In this document: positions 53,226 through 62,505 of the stretch, one piece after another | Layout of the letters: each line of letters starts with the position of its first letter | How positions within the stretch are numbered: the stretch's first letter is position 1 | DNA from: Amycolatopsis sp. DSM 110486 | Lineage (GTDB): Bacteria > Actinomycetota > Actinomycetes > Mycobacteriales > Pseudonocardiaceae | Reading direction: 5' to 3' | NCBI RefSeq assembly: GCF_019468465.1 | Contig: NZ_CP080519.1 | Location: forward strand, 9,975,001 to 10,039,000 | DNA length: 64,000 bases | Position numbers and translations under genes: made by a program | Notes under the pieces: generated by a model | Database searches by the model: none | What the model was told of the DNA's origin: nothing | What the model saw: the letters and a program-made list of their open reading frames with translations, nothing else

Positions 53226-53660
53226 TCACCTCAGAAGCTGCCCGCCCGGCAAGCTCTCGGTCGAGGCCACCCTGGTGGCGTTCCACGCCACGACGCGGCG
53301 AAGCTGTTCATGAGTCAGCCCAGCCCAGCGCGCGACGGCAAGCAGCGTTGCCCGCCTCATTCCGGGCGCGATGCTGGCCCGCCCGAGCCGGCCGAGCCAC
53401 AACTGTTCGTCGACCCAGGTGGCGCGGCCAAGGGCGATCAGCGCGTGCAGCTCATCGTCAGAGCAGACAGTGACCAACCGGTATCCATCTGCACCCAACT
53501 CCAACTCATCGATCGCCGAGGAATCCGGGATGAGCGCTTGCACCAGCTTGCGCGGATCGGTTCGCCCACACACTTGGCAAACGGAGCGGCGGTGATGGGT
53601 GGATACGCCGGCTACCCGGTCACCATTCAACCTTCCAACCACGACGACCAACTCCTTCAA
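53226..53660 (-). CDS. Hypothetical protein with C-x2-C motif
   Basis: A 144-residue open frame with plausible protein composition: a VCQVCGRTDP zinc-ribbon-like half, LGADGYRLVTVCSDDELHALIALGRATWVDEQLWLGRLGR, and a helical C-terminus GLTHEQLRRVVAWNATR. I do not recognise a family. Neighbouring DNA is decayed, so this may be a survivor or a fragment; the start is uncertain. Confidence 0.45.
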   Translation of the reverse strand: MKELVVVVGRLNGDRVAGVSTHHRRSVCQVCGRTDPRKLVQALIPDSSAIDELELGADGYRLVTVCSDDELHALIALGRATWVDEQLWLGRLGRASIAPGMRRATLLAVARWAGLTHEQLRRVVAWNATRVASTESLPGGQLLR

Positions 53661-54020
53661 ACCCAGTTCAGGTGGAGCCGACCGGGGTCCGGGGCTGGCA
53701 GAGCGCTAAAGCGATTGAGGACCTTGGAATCCCAGTGTTCCACACCAAGACCCTGATGCAGCTGCGTCGGCCGCTCGAGGACTCTGCCGGCACGACTCCC
53801 TGCATGCCACCGATTACGCACCGCGCGGAGACTGCGGTGGGGGTGCGCGTGGTGGGCAATGACAGAAACCGTGCACACCAGGTGACCACTATCGCGCACG
53901 CGAACGCCCAAACCCCGACGTCGCCGAGGTCGCCTGGTGACAACTAGCGTGCAAAGCCACAACCGTGGACCGTACGAAGACCGCCTCGCCCGGTCGGCGA
54001 TGACGGTGGGAGGCCATCCG
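53661..54020. other. Intergenic region before P-type ATPase
   Basis: A short open frame here (EDLGIPVFHTKTLMQLRR) cannot be assigned. The 3' end contains the ATPase Shine-Dalgarno GGGAGG. No CsoR-type G-tract palindrome was seen here, unlike the other island promoters. Confidence 0.35.
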
Positions 54021-56420
54021 ATGCATCACCACAGTGGACAATCGGTTCAACAGGCTCCAGAGACGGTCGTCCTGGATGTCAGCGGACTTTTGCGCGCGTC
54101 CGAACAGAACGTGGTCGACACGCGATTGCGCCGGCAACCCGGCGTGCTCGACGTCGAAGCCAATCCGGTCGCCCAGACCGCGACCGTGACTTTCGACCCG
54201 GCGCTCGCCTCCGTCGCCTCGCTGCGCCAATGGGTGATCGACTGCGGATACCACTGCGCCGGGCAGTCCGTGCCGCATCACCTCTGCGATCCCCTCGCCG
54301 AGCCCGCCGCGCAGGCGCCGTCGGCCGCACACGCAGAGCACGCCCCAGCAGAGGCGATGGGTCACGGTGGGCACGCGGGGATGTCGATGGCTGCCATGGC
54401 CGCCGACATGCGCAACCGGTTCCTGGTCGCGCTGGTGTTCTCCATCCCGATCGTGCTGTGGTCGCCGATCGGCACCGAGGTCTTCGCGCTACACCTGCCG
54501 GTGCCGTTCGGGTGGCGCCCGGACGTGTGGTCGCTGCTGCTGAGCCTGCCGGTGCTGTTCTACTCGTGCTGGATCTTCTTCGACGGCGCCGTGCGCGCAC
54601 TGCGGGCCCGCACCCTGGACATGATGGTGCTCGTCGCGGTGGCGATCGGCGCGGGCTGGCTGTATTCGCTGGTCGTGACGATCACCGGCGGCGGCGAGGT
54701 GTTCTACGAAGCGGCCACGGTGCTCGCGGCCTTCGTGTTGCTGGGGCACTGGTTCGAGATGCGTGCCCGCGGCGGCGCCAACGACGCCATCCGCACTCTG
54801 CTCGACCTCGCCCCGCCCAGAGCCACCGTGCTCCGCGACGGGGACGAGGTTGAGGTGGCCAGCGCCGACGTCGCGGTCGGGGACCTGCTACTGGTCCGCC
54901 CCGGAACCAAGATCGCCGTCGACGGTGTCGTGGAGGAGGGCGAGAGCGCGGTCGACGAGTCGATGGTCACCGGCGAAAGCCTGCCGGTGCACAAGGCATC
55001 CGGTTCAACCGTGGTCGGGGCGACCATCAACACCACCGGCACACTGCGGGTGCGCGCGACCAAAGTCGGCGCGGACACGGCGCTGGCACAGATCGTCAAA
55101 CTCGTACAGGAAGCCCAAAACTCCAAGGCACCCGGCCAGCGCCTGGCCGACCGCGCGGCGTTCTGGCTGGTGTTCGTCGCCCTCCTGGGCGGTGCCGCGA
55201 CGCTCGCCGTGTGGCTGCTGACCGGCAGCGCGTTCTCGGTCGCGATCCTGTTCGCCATCACCGTCGTCGTCATCACCTGCCCCGACGCCCTCGGCCTGGC
55301 CACCCCGACCGCGATCATGGTCGGCACCAGCCTGGGCGCCAAACGGGGCGTGCTGTTCAAAAACGCCATGGCCTTGGAGACCACCGCCCGCATCCAGGTC
55401 GTCGTCCTGGACAAGACCGGCACACTGACCAAGGGCGAACCCGAAGTCACCGACGTGATCACCGGCGACGGTGCGACCGGGATCGGCGAGGACGAGCTGC
55501 TGCGCCTCGTGGCCGCGGTGGAGCGCGAGTCGGAACACCCCCTGGCCAAGGCCATCGTGCGCCACGCCGAGGGCAACGGCACCCCGCGGGTGCGGGCCGA
55601 GCGGTTCGAGAACATGCCCGGGCACGGCGCCATCGCCGGGGTCGACGGGCACCGGGTGGTGGTCGGCAACGGGCGGCTGCTCGCACGCGAAGGCATCGAC
55701 ACCGGGGTTCTGGCCAGCCGCGGGGAGCAGCTCGCCGGCAGCGGCCACACCACCGTCCTCGCCGCCGTCGACGGAGTCCCCGCCGGAGTCATCGGCATCG
55801 CCGACGCGCCCCGCGACACCTCCGCCGCCGCGGTCGCGGCCCTGCACGACCTCGGGATCGAGGTCGTGATGCTCACCGGCGACAACCAGGCCACAGCCGA
55901 TCGCATCGCCCGGCAACTGGGAATCGACAAGGTCATCGCCGAGGTCCTGCCCGGCGACAAGGCAACCAAGGTCGCCGAGCTCCAAGCGAACGGCCGCAAG
56001 GTCGCCATGGTCGGCGACGGCGTCAACGACGCACCCGCCCTCGCGCAAGCCGACGTCGGCATCGCGATCGGCGCCGGCACCGACGTCGCCATCGACACCG
56101 CCGACGTCGTCCTGATGCGATCCGACCCACTGGACGTGCCCACCGCCCTGCGCATCGGGCGGGGCACCCTGCGCAAGATGCAGCAGAACCTCGGCTGGGC
56201 CATCGGCTACAACACCATCGCCCTGCCCATCGCCGCCGGCGTGTTCGAGCCCGCGTTCGGCCTCGTACTGCGGCCGGAGATCGCCGCACTGGCCATGTCC
56301 GGCTCCAGCTTCATCGTCGCCGTCAACGCACTCGCGCTGAAAGCCCTACGACTACCCACACGATCGCCCACGGAACCCCGGCCGACCAGCTCGGAGCGGC
56401 GCCACAGCGTCACAACATGA
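54021..56420 (+). CDS. P1B-type heavy-metal-translocating ATPase (CPD variant)
   Basis: A 799-residue membrane pump. ATG 54021 is favoured because GGGAGG sits seven bases upstream, giving MHHHSG; longer starts exist. An HMA-like N-terminal domain ([21 protein letters not shown]) lacks the C-x-x-C; a His/Met-rich linker ([20 protein letters not shown]) follows. Core motifs: VTGESLP, ion-path [11 protein letters not shown] with Cys420-Pro-Asp422 instead of CPC or CPH, phosphorylation Asp464 in [18 protein letters not shown] (HP motif) and [10 protein letters not shown]. Copper is plausible given the multicopper oxidase, but the CPD motif leaves the metal open. Its 3' end is duplicated at 46412-46838. 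Confidence 0.92.
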   Translation: MHHHSGQSVQQAPETVVLDVSGLLRASEQNVVDTRLRRQPGVLDVEANPVAQTATVTFDPALASVASLRQWVIDCGYHCAGQSVPHHLCDPLAEPAAQAPSAAHAEHAPAEAMGHGGHAGMSMAAMAADMRNRFLVALVFSIPIVLWSPIGTEVFALHLPVPFGWRPDVWSLLLSLPVLFYSCWIFFDGAVRALRARTLDMMVLVAVAIGAGWLYSLVVTITGGGEVFYEAATVLAAFVLLGHWFEMRARGGANDAIRTLLDLAPPRATVLRDGDEVEVASADVAVGDLLLVRPGTKIAVDGVVEEGESAVDESMVTGESLPVHKASGSTVVGATINTTGTLRVRATKVGADTALAQIVKLVQEAQNSKAPGQRLADRAAFWLVFVALLGGAATLAVWLLTGSAFSVAILFAITVVVITCPDALGLATPTAIMVGTSLGAKRGVLFKNAMALETTARIQVVVLDKTGTLTKGEPEVTDVITGDGATGIGEDELLRLVAAVERESEHPLAKAIVRHAEGNGTPRVRAERFENMPGHGAIAGVDGHRVVVGNGRLLAREGIDTGVLASRGEQLAGSGHTTVLAAVDGVPAGVIGIADAPRDTSAAAVAALHDLGIEVVMLTGDNQATADRIARQLGIDKVIAEVLPGDKATKVAELQANGRKVAMVGDGVNDAPALAQADVGIAIGAGTDVAIDTADVVLMRSDPLDVPTALRIGRGTLRKMQQNLGWAIGYNTIALPIAAGVFEPAFGLVLRPEIAALAMSGSSFIVAVNALALKALRLPTRSPTEPRPTSSERRHSVTT

Positions 56421-56685
56421 ACCGCGCCAGCGCGAAGAGGACCTTGTGCCATGAGAGGCGAGACGTTGGCCCATCGCACCCAGATAAGACTCCGCGCACG
56501 CTGGAAGTCTCCTGAGAAGAGGAGCTGGCGGTGAGCACCGACAGGAACGTCCCAAGCCGCCGCGGGCGGCCATCGCGGCGCTTCCTCGCCGGCGGCATCG
56601 TGGGCGAGGTGTCAGCGGCCCGAGCCATAGTGGTCGGGCCCGGGTCTGAACGACGTTCCAGATCGAGAACTGATGGGACTCAACA

Positions 56686-56955
56686 ATGATGTACTGGGGC
56701 AGCTACGGAATGGGCGGCTGGGGCGTCGTGCTCATGGCCGTCGACACCGTGCTGTTCTGGGTGCTGGTGATCGTCGCGGTCGTGGCGCTGGTCCGCGTCC
56801 TCAGCTGCTGGCCCGGCCGCGGAGACCGTGAACGGTCGAACTCGGAACAGCTACTGGCCGAACGGTTTGCTCGCGACGAGATCGACGAGCAGGCCTACCG
56901 GTGTGACCTCGAGACGCTGCGTCAGGTCCGCCACTCCACATCCGGCGGGTCTTGA
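56686..56955 (+). CDS. Small membrane protein with SHOCT motif (copy 2)
   Basis: An 89-residue paralogue of 47094-47366: MMYWGSYGMGGWG, one TM (VVLMAVDTVLFWVLVIVAVVALV) and SHOCT helix LLAERFARDEIDEQAYRCDLETL. Starts at ATG 56686 or the adjacent ATG 56689. It follows the P-type ATPase by 265 bp. Confidence 0.8.
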   Translation: MMYWGSYGMGGWGVVLMAVDTVLFWVLVIVAVVALVRVLSCWPGRGDRERSNSEQLLAERFARDEIDEQAYRCDLETLRQVRHSTSGGS

Positions 56956-57059
56956 TCTCGTCGGCACTCCAGCGAATACCGCAGTCCGGTCGGGCGGACA
57001 CCCTGCGCAAGATGCGGCAGAACGTCCGCTGGGCCATCATTTCTCGAGCGTTGACATCC

Positions 57060-57163
57060 TCACCCGCCGCGCAGTGCGGCGGGCCGAATGCGGCCGCTGC
57101 CACCACTCCGACGCCCCCGGGCCAGGTAGGCAAACGTGCGCCGCACCGTTCGTCCCGGAAGCC
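57060..57163 (-). pseudogene. 3' remnant of TSUP gene
   Basis: Matches the last codons and stop of the TSUP gene at 47470-48264 (TCACCCGCCGCGCAGTGCGGCGGG and RRTVR/CAY-coding segment), with small indels. No upstream TSUP sequence follows; it is the truncated end of the duplication. Confidence 0.75.
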
Positions 57164-57252
57164 AGCCTCACGGCCCGACGCGTTCCCGGTCGTCACCGCC
57201 GCCACTCCGGAGCAGTCCCTGGCACACACGCGCTCACCTTCCTGAGGCAAGA

Positions 57253-57266
57253 CCGGCGAAAGTCCC
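57253..57266 (-). promoter_or_regulatory. DosR-box-like half palindrome GGGACTTTCGCCGG
   Basis: On the minus strand GGGACTTTCG fits the left half of the mycobacterial DosR box (GGGACTTT-n-G-n-CCC type) with the right half degenerate; 92 bases before the Acg-type gene. Confidence 0.4.
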
Positions 57267-57357
57267 TCCCACCGGGGGATTCCGACCCTGCATTCCCACG
57301 CCGTCCGGGTGACAGGGTCGAGGCGACCACCGCACGAAACGACCAGGCAGGCTCACC

Positions 57358-58377
57358 ATGGACCGTGGACTCCCGGACGACTTCACCGTCAAGACCGCGG
57401 TAGCCATGGCCGTCCGCGCACCGTCGGTGCACAATTCTCAGCCCTGGCGCTGGGCAGTCGGCGACCGCTCGCTCCACCTCTACGCTGACCCGTCCCGGCA
57501 CCTGGCCCAGACCGACCCCGACGGCCGCGACCTCCTCATCAGCTGCGGAGCCGCGTTGCACCACGCACGCGTCGGCTTCGCGGCTCTAGGCTGGCGCGCC
57601 GACGTGCACCGCCTCCCCAATCCGGCCGAGCCGAACCACCTCGCAGTAATCGAGCTGCACCGACACGAACCGTCTCCGGACGAGATCGCGCTCGCCGCCG
57701 CGATCCCGCGGCGCCGCACCGACCGCCGCCGACACAGCTCATGGTCGGTCCCCCGCGGGCATCTCGAAACACTCTCCGCCGCAGCGGCAGAGGAAGGCGT
57801 CGTCCTGCGCACCGCCGAAGACGCCGAGCGTTACTACCTGGCCGTCGCAATCCAGAAGGCCTCGAGGCAGCATCTCAACGACCCTGCCTACCGGACGGAG
57901 CTGGCAGCGTGGAGCGGGCGCCGCGCCGCGCCCGACGGTGTCCCCTCGCGCAGCACACCACCACCCGACGACACCCCAGGCACACTCCCGTCGCGCCACT
58001 TCGCCGATCCCGACCTCGCCGAGGCACCGGCCAGCGGCGAGGACGCCGAGACGGTGCTGCTCGTCCTGAGCACCGCGTCCGACGACCGCATGTCGCGGCT
58101 GCGTGCCGGCGAGGCGACGAGCGCCGTGCTGCTGTCCGCGACAAGCTTCGGCCTCGCCAGCTGCCCCTTGACCGAACCACTGGAGATCCCCGATGTCCGC
58201 CGCACCGTCGAGGAAAAAGTCTCCGGTGGCACCTTTCCCCAGATGGTGCTGCGCATCGGCTGGGCGCCGGTCAACGCCGACCCGCTGCCCGCGACCCCGC
58301 GCCGCGACCTCGACGACGTGCTGACACCGCTCGACGCCACCGACTTGCCGGACCGCGCCGGCTATCCGTGGTGCTGA
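57358..58377 (+). CDS. Acg-family nitroreductase-like protein
   Basis: A 339-residue protein of the Acg subgroup (Rv2032/Rv3131-like): MAVRAPSVHNSQPWRW and SCGAALHHARVGF near the N-terminus, RRRTDRR in the middle and SFGLASCPLTEPLEI with PQMVLRIGWAP near the C-terminus. Acg proteins keep the nitroreductase fold with an atypical, lid-covered FMN pocket and are induced by the dormancy regulator DosR in mycobacteria. Reaction unknown. A paralogue with a frameshift is at 62506-63491. Confidence 0.88.
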   Translation: MDRGLPDDFTVKTAVAMAVRAPSVHNSQPWRWAVGDRSLHLYADPSRHLAQTDPDGRDLLISCGAALHHARVGFAALGWRADVHRLPNPAEPNHLAVIELHRHEPSPDEIALAAAIPRRRTDRRRHSSWSVPRGHLETLSAAAAEEGVVLRTAEDAERYYLAVAIQKASRQHLNDPAYRTELAAWSGRRAAPDGVPSRSTPPPDDTPGTLPSRHFADPDLAEAPASGEDAETVLLVLSTASDDRMSRLRAGEATSAVLLSATSFGLASCPLTEPLEIPDVRRTVEEKVSGGTFPQMVLRIGWAPVNADPLPATPRRDLDDVLTPLDATDLPDRAGYPWC

Positions 58378-58563
58378 CTCGACCGAGGCGAGTACCGATC
58401 GATGTGGTGTGGGAGTCCGCGCGCATGGTCGGACAGGGTTCGTGCCACCACTACCCGCATCAGGTTGGGCGTCCTGGGCGGGCATCGCGTCGGCCGCGAC
58501 AGCGGCCAGGGGACGAACTCGGCATGCCCGCGGCGGGTGACAGCTCTGTCGGACGAGATTGCG

Positions 58564-60195
58564 CTACTCCTGCGGAGGGTTCGGTTTCGGGCGAGCACCG
58601 GGCTGTTCCCTGGGTATGTCGCCGGTGACGGCGAGTGCCAGCAGCGTGAGCATCGCCAGCACTGCTAGTGCCGCCCGCAGCCCCGCGATGCGGCTCTCGG
58701 CGTTGGTCGCCACCACCGCGTCGGCCGTCGCCGGAGGGACGTCCGCCTTGTCCAGGGCGACTCTCAGCTGGTCGTCGGACAGGAACGGCACCCCGCTGGA
58801 CAGCTGCGTCTGCGCCTGCGCGGCGAGATCGGCAGGCACGTCCGGGTTGCCCTGAATACCGGTGAAGAAGGACGCGGTCAGAGCGGAGATCACGACAGCG
58901 CCTGCCAGCGCGGTGCCGATCGACGCGCCGAGCTGGGTTCCGGTGTTCTGCAGGCCGCCCACCTCGCCGCTCATCTCGTCGCGCACGGACGACACCGTGA
59001 CGCTGCCCAGCTGTGACGCAAGCGCGCCCAGGCCCGCACCGGCAAGCAGCAGCGGCCAGGTGATGATCTGGGGCTCGGAACTGACGTCGAGCAGCACAAC
59101 GAGGAGCACGATGCCCGCGAAGACGGCCAAGAACCCGAGCCTGACGACCCGTCGCGGCGAGGCGTCGGGCCGCAGCTTCGGGATGCCCACCGCGAACAGC
59201 AGCAGCGTCAGCGACAGGGGCAGCAGCCGGATGCCGGTCTCCACCGCCGACAGCCCGAGCGCGACGGACAGGTACAGCGGGATGATGAAGAAGAGGCCTG
59301 CCTGCACGAGGAACATGAACAGGAACGAGCCGACACCGCTGCGCAGCTGGCGGACACCCAGCAGCGCCGGGTCGACGAGCGCGCCCTCGTGCCGCGTGAC
59401 ACGCCGCTTCTCCCACGCGAGGAAGACCGCGGACATCACGCCGCCCGCGAGCACAAGCCAGATCCCCGGCGAAAGTCCGAGCCACGTCGGGGCGCCGGGC
59501 TTCGGCTGGATGAAACCCCAGCTGCCGGAGACCAGGACACCGAGCACGATCATCCCGAGCCCCAACGCGGACATCGCAGTGCCGCCGAGGTCGAGCCTGG
59601 TCCCTTCTTCGGCCGGCGTGTCGTTCACGCGCCTGGCCAGGACCAGGATCACCAGCACGATCAGCACCTCGCCGGCGAAGACCCAGCGCCACGACGCGTA
59701 GGTCGTGAACGCGCCGCCGATCACCGGGCCCAGCGCGGCGGCGATAGCGCCCGCCGCCGCGACCAGACCGTAGGCCCTGGGACGCTCGGGTTTGCCGAAG
59801 TTCGACGCCACGAGCGCCACGATCGCCGGCATGATGAGCACCGCTCCCAGGCCTTCCAGGAACGACCAGCCGATGATGAGCACGACGAGGTTCGGCGCCA
59901 GGGCTGTGGTCAGCGACCCGCACGCGTACACGACGCAGCCGATCGAGAACGCGCGCTTGCGGCCGAGGATTTCGCCCAGCTTCCCGCCGGTGATCATGAG
60001 CGAGGCCATCACCAGCGTGTAGAGCGTGATCGCCGTCTGGATGCCTGTGACGGTCGTGCCAAGGTCCTCGGCGACGGTCGCGATCGCGGTGTTCATCACG
60101 GTGGTGTCCAGGGCCATGACGAACTGCCCTGTTGCCAAAGTGAGCAGGACAGACCTGCCGGCTTGCGACTCTCGCCTGGTCTTCCGCTCGGTCAA
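58564..60195 (-). CDS. MFS drug efflux transporter (DHA2/EmrB-QacA type, 14 TM)
   Basis: A 543-residue exporter. Motifs: ALDTTVMNTAIATVAEDLG (motif D1-like start), GGKLGEILGRKRAF (motif A), WSFLEGLGAVLIMPAIVALVA, and antiporter motif C-like AAAGAIAAALGPVIGGAF. TTG 60195 is the best start (GAGGAGG eight bases upstream); upstream codons are Arg-rich non-conserved sequence. Stands alone between the Acg gene (convergent) and an IS remnant. Confidence 0.92.
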   Translation of the reverse strand: MTERKTRRESQAGRSVLLTLATGQFVMALDTTVMNTAIATVAEDLGTTVTGIQTAITLYTLVMASLMITGGKLGEILGRKRAFSIGCVVYACGSLTTALAPNLVVLIIGWSFLEGLGAVLIMPAIVALVASNFGKPERPRAYGLVAAAGAIAAALGPVIGGAFTTYASWRWVFAGEVLIVLVILVLARRVNDTPAEEGTRLDLGGTAMSALGLGMIVLGVLVSGSWGFIQPKPGAPTWLGLSPGIWLVLAGGVMSAVFLAWEKRRVTRHEGALVDPALLGVRQLRSGVGSFLFMFLVQAGLFFIIPLYLSVALGLSAVETGIRLLPLSLTLLLFAVGIPKLRPDASPRRVVRLGFLAVFAGIVLLVVLLDVSSEPQIITWPLLLAGAGLGALASQLGSVTVSSVRDEMSGEVGGLQNTGTQLGASIGTALAGAVVISALTASFFTGIQGNPDVPADLAAQAQTQLSSGVPFLSDDQLRVALDKADVPPATADAVVATNAESRIAGLRAALAVLAMLTLLALAVTGDIPREQPGARPKPNPPQE

Positions 60196-60481
60196 CGCAC
60201 CTGCCTCCTCGTGCGGCCGACGTCGGCGCCGGCCGATCGCGACGACGCCTTTCCAAGGCCACCGGCTCGGCCGCCGGAACGTCCCCACGATGGCGGCCTC
60301 CGGTCGCCGGTTACATCACCTGGACAGGATGACAAGCCGTACCACGGCGCGGTCACGCGATCATCGACAGTTGCTCGGCACGGCGTTCTCAGTCACGAAC
60401 TGCGCGATTGGCCGCACGATCGCGACGGCCGCGGTCGGGGGTCGAGTGCCCGATGCAGCTCATTGGTCATGCTGACCAGCG
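60196..60481. other. Intergenic region
   Basis: Promoter side of the efflux gene and the truncated side of the IS481 element. No further feature recognised. Confidence 0.3.
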
Positions 60482-61196
60482 GAAACTGTGTTTACAGGCC
60501 CGCTTGGAACGGCAGCCGGGACAGCACGTAGTCCAGGAACTGGATCGCGCTCTTCTGGTCGGATCGGGGATAGATCCGCAGGATCCGTAAGCGGGTGCAG
60601 TCGTCGATCGCGGTGTACTGGTAGAACCGGTTCTTCCGGCCGGTGTCGGTGGCGATCGGCTCTACGAACTTGACATCGAACTGGAGCTGGTGGCTGGGGC
60701 GCTGTTTCTCGTAGCCCTTCCAGCGTTGATGATGGCGTTTGTAGCGCTGGGAGGCGGGGAGTCGGCTCATGTCCAGGCGTTTGAGGATGCGGTAGATCGT
60801 CGAGTGACCGATCTCCTGGTCGTGGTAGCGACGCAGGTACATCTCGATCTTCAGCGGGCCGAAGTGGTAGCGCTGCCGCAGGTGGATGATCTTCTCGACC
60901 ACCTGCGGATGAGTGATCGTCGGGCAATGCAGCGGGGCGCTCGAGCGGTCTTTCAGGCCGTCGATGCCCCCATCTTCGTAGCGGCGTTTCCACCGGTAGA
61001 ACACCGTCCGGCTGATGCCGTAATACCGGCAGGTCGCCGCGACGTTGCCACTGACTTCTTCGGCGTGACGGAGGACGGCCAGGCGCCGGTTCGGGCGCCT
61101 GACCAGGTCCTTCTCACTCCACACTCGCTCAGCCACAGACCTCCCTAAAACAGGAGCCCAAGACTGTCAACAACCTCAGTCAGTTTTAGACCTAGC
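60482..61196 (-). mobile_element. Truncated IS481-family element
   Basis: Contains the transposase at 60492-61136 and, beyond its start, an end-like sequence TGTCAACAACCTCAGTCAG (61168-61186) that could be the terminal inverted repeat. The opposite end is missing: the transposase stops before its third catalytic residue. Confidence 0.7.
60492..61136 (-). pseudogene. IS481-family transposase, C-terminally truncated
   Basis: A 214-residue open frame from GTG 61136: helix-turn-helix N-terminus (NVAATCRYYGISRTVFYRWKRRYE), HTH_32-type linker, and the first part of the DDE integrase core (FDVKFVEPIA with the first Asp, YTAIDDCTRLR with the second Asp). IS481 transposases usually exceed 300 residues and carry a further Asp/Glu; these are lost. 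Probably inactive. Confidence 0.82.
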
Positions 61197-61264
61197 CGTC
61201 GGCACGAACGACGATGTCGCCTTGGTTGACCGTGGTCAGGTTCCGCTCCTCTGTTCGCCGAAAC

Positions 61265-61864
61265 TCACGATTGGGTCCGCTTCGACTGCTCGGCGAGCCA
61301 TTCACGCTGCCATTGCGAGGATCGGTGCCGGTTCAGCCCGAACACCACGGAGCCATAGCACAGCGCAAGGGCCAGGAGGGTGGCAACCCACACCCCGACG
61401 GCGCCGGCTGCCGCGTTGACGACCACGGCGGCTGGGCTCAACGGCGGGTCCACGAGAGAGCCGTATCGGTCGACCCAGATGCGGAAGGTGTCACCTCGGT
61501 GGGTGCCCTCGTTCGCATAGGGCCGGCCGACCCGGCGGCTTCCATCGGCCAGCAGCCACGTCGCGTCTGTCGGCATGCGGCTGCCCAGCGCACCGCTGCG
61601 CCCGCTGACGGAGAGCGGCGGGCCGTCGGCGAGCAGCGTCGCGGTCACCGGGTACCGAGTCGCGAGCTGCTCCGCCGACTGCGCCGTCTGCCGCGCGTAC
61701 AGCTCCGACCCCACGGCGGCCGCAAACGGCACGGCGACCAGGGCGGCGATGACACACAGGACGAGCACGACCGCCTCGGCCCGATCAGAGGAGCGGGCCA
61801 CCGACCGGTGCCCTGGAGCGATGACGTGGCACAACCGCACTAGCCAGTTCGCTGACGTGGTCAT
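61265..61864 (-). CDS. Rv1733c-like two-TM membrane protein
   Basis: A 199-residue protein with TM segments at about 28-52 (AVVLVLCVIAALVAVPFAAAVG) and 148-172 (VVVNAAAGAVGVWVATLLALAL) and an extracytoplasmic domain between them, then a basic tail (NRHRSSQWQREWLAEQSKR). This layout and the LYARQTAQSAEQ segment match the Rv1733c family, a DosR-regulon member in mycobacteria. Function unknown. ATG at 61864. Divergent from the CBS protein, with two DosR-like boxes between. Confidence 0.82.
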   Translation of the reverse strand: MTTSANWLVRLCHVIAPGHRSVARSSDRAEAVVLVLCVIAALVAVPFAAAVGSELYARQTAQSAEQLATRYPVTATLLADGPPLSVSGRSGALGSRMPTDATWLLADGSRRVGRPYANEGTHRGDTFRIWVDRYGSLVDPPLSPAAVVVNAAAGAVGVWVATLLALALCYGSVVFGLNRHRSSQWQREWLAEQSKRTQS

Positions 61865-61932
61865 GGCTTCTGCCCTCCGCTGCGCCCTGAACTCCTTGCA
61901 CAACAGCATCTTCCGGTAGTGGCGAGATCCGA

Positions 61933-61947
61933 AGGGGCGTTCGGCCC
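61933..61947. promoter_or_regulatory. DosR-box-like palindrome GGGGC-GTTCG-GCCCC
   Basis: Five-base arms around GTTCG; fits the GGG(A/G)C-TTT-n-G-n-CCC pattern of DosR boxes with one deviation. Lies 69-83 bases upstream of the Rv1733c-like start. Confidence 0.55.
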
Positions 61948-62000
61948 CCGCCTCGCGGGCTGCCGGTCCCCGCTGTGCGGCGGCGGGGGCCGCCCGATGA

Positions 62001-62013
62001 GGACCAAAGCCCC
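62001..62013 (-). promoter_or_regulatory. DosR-box-like site GGGGCTTTGGTCC
   Basis: Read on the minus strand it matches the DosR-box pattern with one deviation; 62 bases before the CBS-protein start and so suited to activate it. Confidence 0.55.
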
Positions 62014-62074
62014 TTGGCGCCGCCCACTGGGGCGAGCGAAGGTCGACCCAGGCAACGATGAACGGAGACTTCCC

Positions 62075-62497
62075 ATGCGAGCGCGCGACATCATGACCAC
62101 ACCGGTGATCGGCGTGACACCGTCCGCCTCGCTGACGGAGGCTGTCTCGCTGATGACCGAGTACGGGTTCACCACGCTCCCCGTCGTCGACCAGCGAGGC
62201 CGGCTGCTGGGCCTGATCTGTGAGACCGACATCATCCGCGCCCGATGCCCCGGCGACGACGAGACCGTCAGCGACCCCGACAGCGGCGTCATGACGGACC
62301 GGCAGGCGCACAGGGTCGCGTCGGTCATGCGCACGCCGGGCAAAGGCGCCGCACCCGATCTCGATGTCACTGAGCTCGCCCACCGCATGGCCGACAGCGG
62401 GATACGCTCTCTGCCGGTGATCGAGCTCGGCCATGTGATCGGCATGGTGACCTTCCAGGACGTGCTGGGGGCGCTGGCTGCGAGCCGTCCGTCCTGA
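62075..62497 (+). CDS. Tandem CBS-domain protein (Hrp1/Rv2626c-like)
   Basis: A 140-residue protein made of two CBS motifs (MRARDIMTTPVIGVTPSASLTEAVSLMTEYGFTTLPVVDQRGRLLGLICETDII and VASVMRTPG... to VIGMVTFQDVLGAL). Same size and layout as hypoxic response protein 1, a DosR-regulon protein in mycobacteria. CBS pairs bind adenosine ligands. ATG 62075 has GGAG seven bases upstream. Confidence 0.9.
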   Translation: MRARDIMTTPVIGVTPSASLTEAVSLMTEYGFTTLPVVDQRGRLLGLICETDIIRARCPGDDETVSDPDSGVMTDRQAHRVASVMRTPGKGAAPDLDVTELAHRMADSGIRSLPVIELGHVIGMVTFQDVLGALAASRPS

Positions 62498-62505
62498 TCG
62501 GACGG

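Larger units (their letters stand above)
55972..57163 (+). repeat. Segmental duplication, copy 2
   Basis: About 1.19 kb matching 46412-47579. Here the ATPase is intact, the SHOCT gene is complete and the TSUP gene is reduced to its last ~100 bases. The homology stops at 57163 immediately after GTTCGTCCCGGAAGCC. Confidence 0.85.

Noticed and set aside
53672..53944. Short plus-strand frame with EDLGIPVFHTKTLM
   Set aside because: Too short and without a recognisable family; flanking DNA is decayed.
56531..56689. Possible 52-codon gene (GTG after GAGGAG) between the ATPase and SHOCT genes, with a related M-T-T-N-R-N start in the other duplicate
   Set aside because: Only the first few residues agree between copies and composition is not protein-like; probably non-coding.
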